Shown here one piece after another: positions 1 through 13,100 of a DNA stretch of 64,000 nucleotides. The DNA comes from Callaeas wilsoni (Eukaryota > Chordata > Aves > Passeriformes > Callaeidae). The position numbers were made by a program, and so were the translations under genes. Position 1 is the first letter of the stretch. Every line of letters begins with the position of its first letter. The notes below the pieces were generated by a model, which made no database searches, was not told where the DNA came from, and was given only the letters and a program-made list of their open reading frames with translations. The stretch is taken from positions 1 through 64,000 of the forward strand of contig VWPU01019364.1 of assembly GCA_013398955.1 (NCBI GenBank), written 5' to 3'.

Positions 1-75
1 TGCCCGCCCCTTCCTGCCCCGCCCGCTTCCTCCCTGCCGCAGGGAGGCTCGGGCCCTCGAGCTTTGAGCCCCTAG
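1..75. promoter_or_regulatory. GC-rich window edge with GC boxes
   Basis: The first 75 bases are much more GC-rich than the following kilobases. They contain two GC-box-like sequences (CCCGCCCC at 3-10 and CCCCGCCC at 17-24) and TTCCTG sites. This may be the edge of a CpG-rich promoter belonging to the neighbouring gene outside the window. No exon could be recognised, so this is a weak call. Confidence 0.25.
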
Positions 76-415
76 AGATTTGCATCACATTCTGCAGATT
101 TTTTTCTTCAGCTGTTAACCTGTAGCTGTAGCTGGACCAGTGATGATTAAGTAGTTGCGCAGTTGCGTTGTGAGCGTCGTATGCTTGGCTGATCTTTCGT
201 TTTAAAGGAAGAGGGAAGACAATCACCAGAGGAATCGGCTGTCTGGACGGGAGCCGCCAGCAATGAAGTCAGCAGGGCTGGGCGGTAACTGGGGGAAAGG
301 TCACTGCGGCAGTGGGACATCGGGACCACTGGCCCACTGACCACCTCCGGGAACCGGCCCCCAGGCTCCCATGGAGGGAAGAACTGCGCCCGCAGGCATG
401 GGAAGCAAGAGATGG

Positions 416-617
416 CAGAATCAGTTTGGTTGGAAAAGACCTCTGAGATGATCGAGTCCAGCCCCTGACTGAACACCACCATGGGAACCAGACCATGGCG
501 CCAAGTCCGGCATTTCCTTAAACACCTCCAGGGACAGTGACTCCACCACCTCCCTGGGCAGCCCGTTCCAGTATCTAATCGTCCTCGTTCTTCCTAATGT
601 CCAACCTAAACCTCCCC
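416..617 (-). mobile_element. CR1 LINE 3'-end fragment
   Basis: The plus strand reads as the antisense of an avian CR1 3' end: AGAATCAG, GGTTGGAAAAGACCTC, GATCGAGTCCAGCC, then CACCTCCAGGGACAGTGACTC, CACCTCCCTGGGCAGCCC and a CTAATGTCCAACCTAAAC tail. The element is therefore in minus orientation and 5'-truncated, as most CR1 copies are. It lies downstream of the ELF1 poly(A) region. Confidence 0.88.
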
Positions 618-2489
618 CGTGCAGTTTATGATACCACTAGCCATAGGGGTTAGAGTACTAATTAATGAAAAAGTTATATAATCTGTAACCAATGAAAGCT
701 GATGCCTTTGTTCGTTAAAATTTATAACCAGTGTGAAGCTTTGGTAATCAGAGAACTAGCCTAGCTGCCTACTTTGTGCAAATCAGTATAAAAATCAGAA
801 ATACCTTTCCTCAGTGCGTGAGCTGGTGCTGTGCACCAGGTACCCAACCCACGTTCAGGACAACAGGGTGGACAGGGCTTCACAAAGGCAGCCTGAGGCC
901 TCCATCCTCCTCCTCCCTGGACTTCCTCCCGTGAAATGCCTCAGAAATAAAAAAGTGCCATTTTCTCCTCTGTGGCTTCACATACGTGTGGAAAAGAACT
1001 GCGGCCTCAATTTTTATTTTCTGACTCAGAAGTGGCTGGGATTTGAGCTGGCATGTTTTGTTTGGCTGCTGCCACAGGCACGAAGGCAGCTGTGACAGGG
1101 GAGGGGTTGCTCAAACTCCAAATGTGAGCCCTCATTTTATGACTTACTCCAGCTTCTCCCTTCCTTTGCCATACCAAAGAGAGTTCGAAGTACAGATCCA
1201 CCCGGCTGGCACACTGGAGCCAAAGGGATATGGGGAGGGAGTGATATCCATTTACTGTCTGTTACACAACAGTCTGCTGCTGGAGACACTTTACTGCTGC
1301 TGGAGATGTCTCCACTTCTCCAACTGACATAAACTAAACTGACAAATCATTTTCCATGTGTAATAGCTGCATCTGTGGCATGAAGATTTGTTGGTGAAGC
1401 TGTAACCTTATGGTGCAATTTTTTATTTTTTATATTTTCACATTTCCAGTAAACACCAAAGCAACTTCCCCGTATCTAAAAACACTAATGTCAGTCAAGC
1501 ATTATCACTTCAGGTTTCCTAGAATAATTAAATACTTGTAGTATAGAAAAACATCCCTATGTTATACTTTGACTTAAAAAGCTAGCCTCCTTCTCCAGTG
1601 CTTCTGTCAATCTTAACACAGCCCTCAGGATGAGGACTGTCACCAGATATGCTTCCACAATGCTTATCCATGTTCCTAGCAGTATTGCCAGCTCTCCCCA
1701 GCTGCAGGGAGCGCTGCCAGATGACCAGCGGTGTGGGTATGACCAGCCTTCCTGTCAATGGAGTGAGGCGCTGGGTTTGCAGGCGGAAGCCTGACTGCGA
1801 AGAGTCGGGGGGGAAGAAATATTGAACTAACAAGGCAGCTGTGGCAGAGAACTGCTTGTCCAATAGTTTGTAGTTTCTTCTGTCAAGCAGCAAGACCATA
1901 CTCTCTCTGCCGCCGTTCTGCTCCTATTAGTTTTTCTAGTACTCATGTGCCTAAAGTTATATTTAACCTTATCAACCAATCAATAAAACTCTAACATGAA
2001 TTCAATCATAGAAAGTCATATTCCCTTTCATTTTATACCAATAGAATCATAATACCAGGCATCATATTTATTATTAACTCACCCTCTGTTGAAACACTGT
2101 GACATGCAAGTTTTTGAAGCCCTAATAGTTTGGGCTGTCAGTTTCATCATACAAGCCAAAATGACATTTGCAAATTACGCTCAAAATTTTGTGTTGTTTG
2201 TCTCTAATGTACTGGGAAGTGATGGAAAAGAGGAAGTTGAAGTCCAGTTCCTGGATTTAGCTCAACCTTCAGTTCAGCTACAAAATGTACATTACTGCCG
2301 TTTCAAAGGATACCCACAGCACATTGACTGCATTCAACTCTGTTCAGAAGCGATTTGTGAATTGCTCGTGTCTCATCACAGACCCACACTGACTAACCAC
2401 CTTGTCCTGTTTCTCACTGTATTTTAGTTATTTACGATGATTGTCAAAACATTATAATAATACAAAAACATTTCAGAGTAAATACAGAA
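618..2489. other. 3' flanking region of ELF1, no gene recognised
   Basis: The region is AT-rich apart from 1590-1900, which is richer in G and C and holds a 105-codon minus-strand open frame that I do not recognise. A 112-codon plus-strand frame at 2089-2427 likewise has no recognisable motif. Neither has splice or promoter evidence. Nothing else stands out. Confidence 0.5.
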
Positions 2490-2508
2490 AAATGTTTTTT
2501 GCATTTGA

Positions 2509-2514
2509 TTTATT
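2509..2514 (-). terminator. Candidate ELF1 poly(A) signal (AATAAA)
   Basis: A canonical AATAAA hexamer on the minus strand lies about 1.06 kb past the stop codon. It is followed within 20-50 nt by T/GT-rich sequence that could serve as the downstream element. I chose it as the main site because the resulting 3' UTR is of the order expected for ELF1. Confidence 0.45.
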
Positions 2515-3367
2515 TTCATAATAAACCAATTAAAAATACAAAAGAAGGACCCAAGGTTCAATGGGCTCCATCATTTAAAAATTTGTCTTTAAATACAAAG
2601 TCACTCTGTAATATGAATACATATAACATTAGACCTCTAAACATAACGATCTTACTGATCTTATTTGCATCTATCAAAAATTTGTATGGAAAAAAATCAG
2701 CTGAAAAAACTTCCCTGCAGCATTGAATATACAGTATTTACAATCAAAACCAGGAACTTTTCGCAGTATTAATCTCCAAAAACCTGCATAAATTGTATAT
2801 ATTTAATTTCCCTCCCCCCTTACAAAATAATCTGAAGTAGAAAGCAAGATTGTTAAGCTTCATAGTTGCAAAATGGCATGAAACATTTGCACCTGTAGTG
2901 ATGCCGTTAGCTTCTGTAATTAAATATATCTGATGTTTTCATATAAAATATAGACATGGCATTGTCCATTACTGGAATATATGTTTCGAGTACTCTCAAT
3001 AGGAGTGTATATTCAATTTTGCACACACAAGAACTTGTGCTGCAAAAAATGCAAGAGGATACCTGGTTATCAAAGTCTAAAACTGATGTCATTTACTGAT
3101 ATGAAACAGATACTCGATCATAAAAATTCAAACACATGGAATGAAACTGTCTTACTAAAACTAACTGCTGCTTCCAAAGGTGATAGGCATACAGATTAAA
3201 CAGAAAAGGTTACAATAACATTACTGCAATGTAAATCGGCAACAGACTGACAACATAAAATAAGAAAGAAGTTTGAAACTTTGGCCAACAACCTCAGAAG
3301 AAAGTCTTCATAGCATAAAAAGCATGTTCCTTCATGCCTGTACTTTGAAAAATGAGTAATATATAAT

Positions 3368-3373
3368 TTTATT
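3368..3373 (-). terminator. Possible proximal ELF1 poly(A) signal (AATAAA)
   Basis: A minus-strand AATAAA lies only about 200 nt past the stop codon. If used it would remove most of the 3' UTR, including the distal Pumilio-type element. Further candidates are ATTAAA at 2802-2807 and a more distal AATAAA at 2067-2072. Use of any of them cannot be judged from sequence alone. Confidence 0.3.
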
Positions 3374-3574
3374 TATATGATAACATTTAGCAATTAACAG
3401 AAAATCAAAATCCATCCTAAAGCATGAATTCTAAGAATTAACTGCAGAAATTAAGTAGCTTTGCAACATCATGCCTCAGAATCAAATCATATATACATAA
3501 CTGAAAAGGTCCCATCACATTTATGAAAATAATCATCCACAGGGTCTTTTTTTTTTTTTTAAATTATTTAACTA

Positions 3575-4187
3575 TCAATACAAATTAGGTTCCAATGGCT
3601 CATTTTCTTGCTTCACTTGCATGTTAGATGGGAAATTATTCGAACTGGACACTACCATCACAAATGGTTGCTTCTGGGACCTCTGCTCCAACTGCTCAGT
3701 ATCTTCTACTTTGTCACTCTCTTCTTTTACCTCTTCTTGTAGGCCAACCTGCTTCGTGTCTGGTGCTTTAATGACTGAAGTGATCACCGTGCCTGATGGG
3801 TGAGACACCATCTGTGAGCTGCTGGGCGAGAATGTCACCACGGGGGTAGTGGCACTGAAGGATGGAGACGAAGCCATGTTGACTGTTCCATTGCAAATTG
3901 TCTGCACGCTGCTGGTGAGCACCTGCTGAACTTGTGCTGGGCTCAGCACAATCGAGGAAGGAGGCGAGACTGGCTTCTGAGACTGTAGCATGACGTTTTC
4001 TTTAAGAACCGTCATAGGTTGGGAAGTAGGAATGGCTTGTAAAATGAATTTCTGTGCTGTTGTTACTGAGGCTGGATCTGTGCTGGCTATCACTGTAGTA
4101 AGAGGCACTGTCTGGAGTGTTACAGTATGCAGCTGCTGATTTCCAGGAGAAACAACCACTGGAACCTGGGTTGGAGTTTGTAAAGTC
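3575..4187 (-). CDS. ELF1: ELF1 coding exon 8 (residues 422-625, stop)
   Basis: This is the last coding exon. It encodes R422[12 protein letters not shown], then [15 protein letters not shown] and a serine/valine/threonine-rich tail. It ends E-P-L-E-P-N-L-Y at residue 625, close to the recalled human E-L-L-E-P-N-S-F ending. The stop codon TGA is at 3577-3575 and is followed at once by an in-frame TAG. The acceptor is a TTAGCAG tandem site. The downstream CAG gives the R-T-L junction matching human ELF1; the upstream TAG would add one serine. The chosen start, 4187, uses the downstream AG. Confidence 0.95.
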
Positions 4188-7100
4188 CTGCTAAGATTAG
4201 AGAAGATTATTGGGTCAGAACACTTCCACGCTGAATTTTGAAAAATAATTATAGATTTACTATGGAAAAAACATTTGGCATCATAAACATTTAATTTACC
4301 CAAAATTTCCAAAAGAAGTAGCAGAATCTCTCCTAATAAAACAAGAACTGGACCTGACCCTGAATTCAGCAAGATGGTTCCCAAAGTAAAGGTACCCTGC
4401 ACAAACAATACTGCCATCACCAAGCTGAACAGCCTGCCTTTGAGACATTCAGTGGTTCATCAGAAAACCTGGGAATCACATCCAAGACCTCCATCTCAAG
4501 CATATGCCAACATCATAAGCATGACCCACTAGACATCCGCCATCGGTTTCAAAAATTACATCAAGTAATTAATAAACCACGAGCCTAAATAATTCGTTAA
4601 GTCTGGCCTTGGTTGTGCTGACATCCATATATACATTTAACTATATTCAAAATTATCCACACTGTAGCGGTGTCTGGGCACAACCTTCCCACACTCTCAG
4701 GACACAGAGTTCTCTGTCTGCCAGGCTCACATGCCTTCTGGTAAAACAACTGATCAGAAGATGCTCCCAAAACATCATTTTAAGTTAGGAGCGATTCCAT
4801 CAATTGCAGGCTCACAGACTTGGGTACCACATTATTGGCAATAGATGTAGAGCTGTGGGGACAACATTAGAGGATTAAGAGCTGTACTGCTGGAGTACAC
4901 AGGTACTGCAGTGCACAGTGGTGATTTAGATGTTGAAACACACTCCAGTCATGCAAATTAAAACAAATCAAAACAAAGCAAAAAGCCCAGAAAACATTAA
5001 TGGTTACCAGGGGAGGGAGAGAGGAAGGGAAGGGCAACTGCTTTGACACCCTGCCACAGCTTGTTCCATGCCACCGTGCCACGCTGTCTCTGGCAATCTT
5101 TCTTTCCTTCTGTTTGTCATGCAGAGTTCTCTCCCATCTTCCTGCTTCTTTTCAGTGTTTAGTCCTGCCTGCCCTCCTCCCCTTTTTTAGTCTTAAGCTC
5201 TCCGTTGTGTTTTCTCAAAAATAAAAAAAAATTAACTATCTCCACCTCCTAATTATTTCTACCCCTGCTGAAATCACATTAGATGGAAAGCAATTTACTG
5301 TCAACATTTGTACTTTCATGTCCATGCACAATAGTGCCTGCTCTTCTTCCTCAAGACTGGACCTCAGCTATGCTCTAAGAGTTGCCTGCTATACATCTAC
5401 CATGGAATGTCCTCTGTTCCACAGTCCTTCTACCCATGTGAAATAGGATCTGTTTTTCACAGCTCTGTGAAATTCAACTTGTCAGCATTTAGCCACTGAC
5501 CAGTCCAATCCAATCCAATTCAGCATATTCAAAACTTCAATTTAAAACCATACTCTGGCTACCACAGTTGCAACAAAAAGCTTACCAAAGCAGGAGTTAG
5601 GTGGTGCTAAGCTATGGGACAGTGTGGATGCAGATGATGCTGCTGGCCATAGTCTAACCACACAGGGAGCTGCATTCCCCCTTTCTTAGCGCGGCAGCAG
5701 AGACAAGTGAGGGAATGTATCTAGAGCATTTCTCATGTCCCACTCAGCTCAGTCCTCTGCAAAAGGCCTCCAGCTGAGCTCCAAAGACTGCTCCAGCAAG
5801 AGTAGCCCCAGTAACCTGCTGGTATCAGGCCCAGAACACGTGGGTGCTTCCCTGAGCATCCTCCAGCTGCCAGTCCCTCCTGCAGGCAAGTCTTTTCCCC
5901 AGCTCCCATACGGCTTGGTAATACAAGAAACAAAATTTCCATCTGTAGCTTTCTCTTCCTCCCAAGAAGGCTGCAGTACCCAGCAATGCTGCTATAGCAA
6001 ACTGAATCCAATCCTTGCCAACGAGGTTCCCACACAGGTCTCATCACAGCTGCCATCATAACCGTGACACAAAATCTGATGCGACTGACACCAGTGTCAG
6101 ACACCAGAGCTCAATCTTGAGCTCCTTTTTCACACAACAGAAGTCCCAAGGAAGAAGTTCATGGAAATGGGGCTGGTTGAAGGTGAAGCACCAGCTAGAG
6201 TGATTGCTCCTTTCTTTCAAACTTCTGGAAAACTTGGTGCTGGCACAGCAAATACCAACAACCAAGCCTAAACTGTGAGGCTCAGAATGACAGTACCAAG
6301 GCACCCACCAAGTCTCCTAAGGGTTATCAGTTCTAACTGGTTTTTTCCCCCCCAGCAATTCCCCTGGGACTTTGATAAAAAAGTCACTAATGTCTGTGTC
6401 AGAAGTAGCAACAGGATGAGGGCAACCACTAGGTTCTTTAAAAAAATAAAAAAAGTAAACTACCTACAGTTAAATAAACTTGTAATAAAATCAAAATGTC
6501 AGATAGGTACAGCTCAACCCAGGAAAGTACAGAGACCAGCAATGCAAGTGGAACAGCTATGAAGGAGAGATAACTGACACTTGCCATTAGAAAAGCATCA
6601 AAAGTATCAGAATAGATACCAAGCCATTTCTTTAATCCATGAAGAAACTTACCTGAGTTTGAAGGATTAAGAACTCAATAGCTGCAATATTGAAAGCAGC
6701 AGCTGAAGCTGCTAGCCCATGCTGGCATGCCCTCCAAGTATTACCTTGGAGCTACTTCCTTGTTCTGTAGTTGTTTTGTAAAAATAAAATCTGCTATCTG
6801 CCACGTGGCTTTGAAGGATAAGCTCAAAATGTGTGAACTGCACCTGATTGATGCAGGTATCTGCAAAGCACTAGGAGCAACAGCTCTGAGAGACAAAACC
6901 AGACCATTTTTCTCAGCACACCCTAATTAGTATCTGCATATTAATCTTAAGCCATTTTATTTCTCTTGAAAGCCAGGCCCGTACCTGAGGTTTACTCCAG
7001 ATGCGTTGTCTTCTCCATCAGCCAAGATAGAGATATATGATACACACAGATATCAACCTGTACATACACATATATGCATACACATACAGTGTGAACTTGC

Positions 7101-10100
7101 TACATGGGAAGCATGCAGCAGGTGTCTGTACAAGCTCACCATAAATATTTATTTATGCTAATGGTGGCCAAGCAAGATATTTGCCTTAATTGTTAAACCC
7201 ATTTACTAACTAAAAATTTTTCTGCCTAAACTATTTGCCTTGAATATAATTGTGAAAAATACAGCTTGGTAATAATTTTGTCTGTTTTCCAAAATGAAAG
7301 TACACACTAATTAAGGTTATTAACACTGCACTACACTATTTTAGGTGCTTTAAGTTTATATTTTGCTAGGTTTCTGAATTTCACTGGCATTTTGCCAACA
7401 GACTTTCTTCTCTAAGGTACAAATCTTTTGGGTGATTATTTTAAAAGTTGCTGCTGAGGTTTCAAAAAGAACAAAACCACTGAGCACAGTGATGGAAAGG
7501 AAATACTACCATAAAACAATTTGATTACAACTGAGAAGAATGACAAAAATTCTGAAGTCATTTTAGCTTGGCAGAAAATGATCATCTATTTCTTGGGCCA
7601 TTTTTTACTGTTAATGGCCTAGAATTGTGTAATATCTTATTAGCTCATCAAGAGGTAAATAGTGACAGGCAAAAAAACCAATTTTAATTATGGTAATTTA
7701 TGTGAAATTTATGATATGGAGAAGATATCAAAAATATTGGAGCTGCAACCCAAGGTAAGCAAAATATTTCACAGCATAGTAATAAAATGAAACAAAGCAA
7801 TATTAAGAAATACATAGAGAGAGGTAAGAGAGGACAGAAGCAGAGGACTCAACTGTCAAGGCATCCTTTTAACTGAACCACGAAGTCTAACAGTCTTCTT
7901 TCCAGAATATTTCAAAACTGCACAGTCACCTGAATTAAAACTCACCAACTCTACTACTAACAGACTTGCGGAACCTCCACCTCTTTCAACAGTGCCAAAG
8001 ACACTGAAAGAGAGCTCCTATGGATATCTTCTTATTGTGCAGAAACAAAATTAATCTGACTAGATGACTGTAGTCCTTTCTGTAAATAAGCAGCTGCCTT
8101 CTTGCATACCACAGAAATTAAATCAGAAGTGAGCTTAAGAAAAGGTCTTCTTCAGCTGCAGGAAAATCAAAATGTTTGGTTATAACCAAAGTCTTTGCTG
8201 TGATAGAAACTGTCCATATTGTAAATGTGTTCTGAGAAACACACCCTGTTGTAAGCCAAATCAGAGTTTTCCGTAGAAGCCCAGAGACCACATCAGCCTA
8301 TTTCTAACCAGCATCTCCCTTAGGAAGGGATTTTTCTCAGCAACCTGAAACCTGGACTGCAGTCAAGCCTTCACTTAAGAGATTACAGAGATGAGCTCTT
8401 TTTAACAGTCCCCTGTTTCCCTTCCTTTGGGGAAGCAGTGAGCCAGATCCAACAATATCTACTAGTCAGTGTCCTGGAGAGCTTTTAAAACTGCAAGCTT
8501 GCCTTTGGAGCACTGACAGAAGACTGCTGCCTAACTACAAACAGAAGCAAAGCACGTGCACTGGTGGTGGCCGATCGAAGGAAGATCTTCAGAAGTTGTT
8601 TCTGATTGTCTGCAAGTCCTCAGCTGGCATTGTCCTCTTTTGCCCATGTTCCTCATCAAGTCCCAGGGAGACCTAGCGAGCCCTTTACCAAGACTTACAC
8701 CTGTGGTGGTTCTTATTCAGGAGACCGATAGAAATGGTGCAGAAGTGATGGGCTACAACATTAGCTGACATCATGCAGATGTGACTCTTGCTCTCATTAA
8801 AGAATAAGGGACTGAAAGCAGATGGTCAGTGCAAAGTCTCAGCAAGGCAGTGCCAGACTGCTTCCCTGTGTCTGTGGGGTTATGTGAGCTCGAGCAAAGC
8901 CAGTACAGATAAAGTGGGAAGGATGATTACAGAAAATAACGGTGACATTCACTGTGCAACTTACATAAGCCAATGTCTATATAAGGTATGAGATGAAGAC
9001 ACTTCATTTGAAATGGCTGCTGTAATCACATTTTCAGAGCTGATAAACTCCTGCTAGACAAATCTATCTTTTTTTCAGCATCAGCATTGCTGCAATCAGA
9101 CCACCAAAGCATCACAGCCTGGACACAGAAACAGATTATGGAAAAACAGCAGAAAGCATGTGTTTGCTTGGGGTACACATGACTTTCAAAGGCAATTGCC
9201 TCTGCTTACTAGGACCAATACACAGTGTCGGCGAATTCCTGGCTTCATCGCTGTTCTTACACAGCATGTTCATGCCCTCAAAAAACACAATTCATGTTCA
9301 GCTACTTCCTCCTCCTCTTGAATCAGGATCCTGCAATCCATGCTTGTGTCACCTTCAGAAGTAATTTTCTACCTTGAGGGTTACAAAAAGATCAAGATGA
9401 AAACTGTAGCTGATTCATCATGTTGAGGTTCTCTTGTTCAGAAGTGAACACAGAGAGCATATCCCATTGGTCCTCTGTGGTCTGTATTAGCTTTCCCCCA
9501 GCTACAGAACTGAGTCAGGATTCTGATCTTCTAATGTGCTCTGTCCAAGCTATCAAAGTGACAACTTGCAAGTACAGAAAAGAAACAGTAAGGTGAATTT
9601 TGATAGAAACAGATTAAAACCTGAAGTGTGCTAACACATTGCACAGGGTCTGTCAGCAGTCAGTTAATTGCAAGTTTCTTGGTAGAGAGAGCTGCCAGCT
9701 AGAATGCTCAGCTATGTCCCATACAGTCAATAACAGAGACAGACATATAACTTAAAATTACTCCCTATGTGATATTTTCTGAACTGTAAGTAACATAAGA
9801 ATCTCTTTTCACTCCATCTTAAATCACTACTACTCTAGATTAAAGGTAAATGAAAATGCATCTCTCTTTATCTGCAATCCTCATCATTTAAGGGAGAAAT
9901 TTACTTGTCCAAACATGAGCACCTTCTAGCCCTGTGGGATGCCTTAGACAAGGTAAGTCACTAGCCCTACAGGAGAGGTACACTTTCTGCAGCAACAGAA
10001 AGAATGCCCTTTAATGCTCAGAATGACCCAATGTACATAGAGCTGAATTCCAGGCCAGTGTCTCCTAATTCCAAGGCAAAACACAATTACTCCAATAATC

Positions 10101-13100
10101 CAGGTAGTCTGGTTAACTTGTGTCAGTTTTTCCGGTTTAAACAGAATAATTTTGCAAGAACTAAATTCAAAGAAACTTTTTGTTCCTCATAAAAGCTGGC
10201 TCATCAGAAAAAGTAAGCAATAAAATGCTCATCCAGAGAGGCATTTTTGGTTTTGTCTTATCACTGGAAACATGTGGTGCCAAACTCAGCTCCCAGTGAC
10301 ACGACTGGAGAATGCAGTAACTGTGCCTGCGTACACCAAGCTGGAACAGTTAGACCCGCAGAACAGGAGTGCGTATACAATTCCAAATATTCCCACTGGG
10401 AACACTAGATGTTTTCCTCAGTTAACAAAACCTGGTTTGCTTGACCTGACCCTGCTCCTGCCCTGTTTCCCAAGCTTCAGTTAGCACATCACAGCCTTTC
10501 TGTTTAAGTGCCAGGGCTGAAGAAGAGACTTTTATCCTTTGTAAGTAACTTCTCCTTGTCTCCCTTTCATAGAGCAGCACCAAAACTTGTCCAAAAAGCA
10601 CATCAAAAGCCATCCAAAAGCCAAGACTTTTCCACTTCAGAGTAAGATACAAGCTTTGTGCAGCTATAAATGAAGTCACTGCCTGTCTTGTGAAGAGCCA
10701 ACCACACATTTACACTGGTATGCCCATTCTTTTAAGAAATGCCAAGAGGCCTTGGGGAACTTGGGCCTTGGGCTGCAACACTCTCCCAGTGATGCTTTGG
10801 TAGTGGTCTGTACCTGGCAGTGCTGCCTAGTGGAGGTCAGGGATGGTGACACAAGCACGTCACAGCAATCTTCAAATATGATTCTTTTACCAAGTCCCTT
10901 AGCAGAGAAGATGCATGCTCAAACATTCTCTGAAGGCTATGGTTAAGTGTTAAGAAACCAATTGTTTTGACCTCAAAAATGCTCAATATTTTCTCTATTA
11001 TTTTTTTTCTTCTCACAACAGAACAGAAGCAAACTGCTGCAGAGGGAAAAACATTTATTTCCATGAAGAAGAGGGGTGAACATTTACATGAATAAAACTT
11101 TAGAAACTAAATTGTGTAAGACAAATTATATGGGTTCAAGATGTTCATGCTTCAAGGCAGAGCCCAACCACTAACCAGTATGCATCAGAAAACCTTTTGA
11201 GGATCATTACCAGACCCTGGTTGCTGTTTTGCCCAAATGATCTTGACATGCCTCAGCCACTGAACAGCAACTGGCAACCAAAGCTGCTATTTGTCCTCAT
11301 GCTTCCCACACTATAAAGTGACTCCAACCACAACCCTCCAGAGTGTGTGCATACATCAGAAGATTTGTCAACTCTTAGTCTACAATGGCAGTCATACCTG
11401 CTGTACATTTTCAAATCATGCAGACTGTTCATTTGAACCCTTACGGAAGCCCTACTGCAGCAATTCAGAATGCGTACACAAACACATTCATCTGCTAAAG
11501 ATTTACAGCTGCCTGAACAAACTTTTGTTTCAGCCTTATTATAAACCAAGACCTAAAACATATGCTCTGACAAATGTTCAGTGTGTCATTCTACCTCAAC
11601 TAACTATTTGAAGCTTGCCCTTTGAAGCTGAGCAGAAATATATCTGTCATAAATTGTATTTTGAGAGCCTGGAATGAGCATTGTCTATTGCACAAGACTC
11701 ATCAGCACCTATTTTGCAGCTTGTCCCAACGTGGTTAAAAGCACACCAAAAAAGTCTGGATTATAGTTTTTATTTTCACTCTAACTGCTCAGATCCTTTA
11801 GTATAAACTTTCTTAATCAGCAGTACTTCTATATCATTCTGAAAAGGTTTGATGCTTCTTTTTTTAACTCCTTCACTTTGTCATCTTGGCTAAGTAGTTA
11901 GAGACTTCATGGAATAATGTTCTGGTTAAAAACAATGGATGTGAACCAGTGTGATACAGAACTCTAAGGATTTAAGGCTTCTGTTTCATTTGAACTTCAC
12001 ATATGTATCATCTCTACCTTTTTTTCCCTTAGCTTATTTCCCAAGATCTGACTGGGAAATACTGTAATGCAGTAACTGGATGTCATAATGTCACTGAACT
12101 GTTTTCCAGATGTTAGGCTAGAATTCTTGCCTGCCTTAAGTCTTACAGATACTTCTGTTTGTTGTTACCATTCCTTATACCATCTATACTACTGATATTG
12201 TTTGTGATACATAATCTAGTGTAGGTCTAGCCTAGAGCTATTTAACTCTGCAAACTGCTGAACTTTCCCCCTTTTCATGTTTAGTATTATTGTTCTGCTG
12301 ACTTACTTGGTTTGGTATAGCCTCAGTTATGTCTGTACTGCTTTCCTTTTACTATATTGCCCTTGTCCATTTTCACAAGTAAATCCTGCAACTAAGGGGT
12401 AGGTGCAAAAGAGTCATGATGCTTAAGCGCTGTGTAGTGTTAGCCAGCTGACTCACAAATTAAGCATGGAAGCATGATTGTCTCCCAAATATCTGCAGAC
12501 GCACAGCTCCCAAAGGATTATTCTGTTAATTCTTTCCTAAAATTGGAAAAACTTGTTCTTGTAACAGCAGCAAAATGCTAGAGCAGGTAATATGGAGCTT
12601 TTCCTTGTAACTGCGGACAATATAAAAGATGAAAGAGATGACAAAAAATTCTTACGAAGAAAAATTAAGCAGCAAGAAGGAAAATCATTTTGAAGGTATG
12701 CAGGCCCACCATGTATAATTCAAAAGCAAAGACACTAGTGTAAAAGCAGATATGAAAACACAGCTTCTGCTGTGGGACAGAACTGACAATGTCAATTTTA
12801 AAGAGAAGTTGTGTATTTTTCCTTTCTAAATCATATGCATCAGGCCTAACACCACAGAAAAGATGAGCTTCCCTCCACCACAGGCAGTACAGTTATGTGT
12901 GTACCTGTCATATTATGCTGTAGTAACTCTAAATTCCTAGGCTGAGCCACAAAGACATCCTTTCACTTCAACCAAACTGGACGACTAGCACTTCTTGGAG
13001 GCAAAACAAAGAATCAAGTCTATCTAGCCATCATCCGGTGAATTTATCATTATTCAAATATTTATTTTCTGTGCATTTGCTTACCTTATATTCTGAACTG

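Larger units (their letters stand above)
2490..3574 (-). other. ELF1: ELF1 3' untranslated region (3' end inferred)
   Basis: This is AT-rich sequence downstream of the ELF1 stop with no coding potential on the sense strand. Fourteen adenines in a row on the sense strand lie at 3547-3560, just after the tandem stop codons. Several ATTTA pentamers are present, as are two Pumilio-type elements (TGTATATA at 3490-3497 and TGTAAATA at 2735-2742, minus strand). The distal boundary is set from the AATAAA at 2509-2514 and is an inference; no transcript data were available. Confidence 0.55.

Noticed and set aside
2089..2427. 112-codon plus-strand ORF downstream of ELF1
   Set aside because: No recognisable domain, no promoter or poly(A) context, and it lies opposite the likely 3' flank of ELF1.
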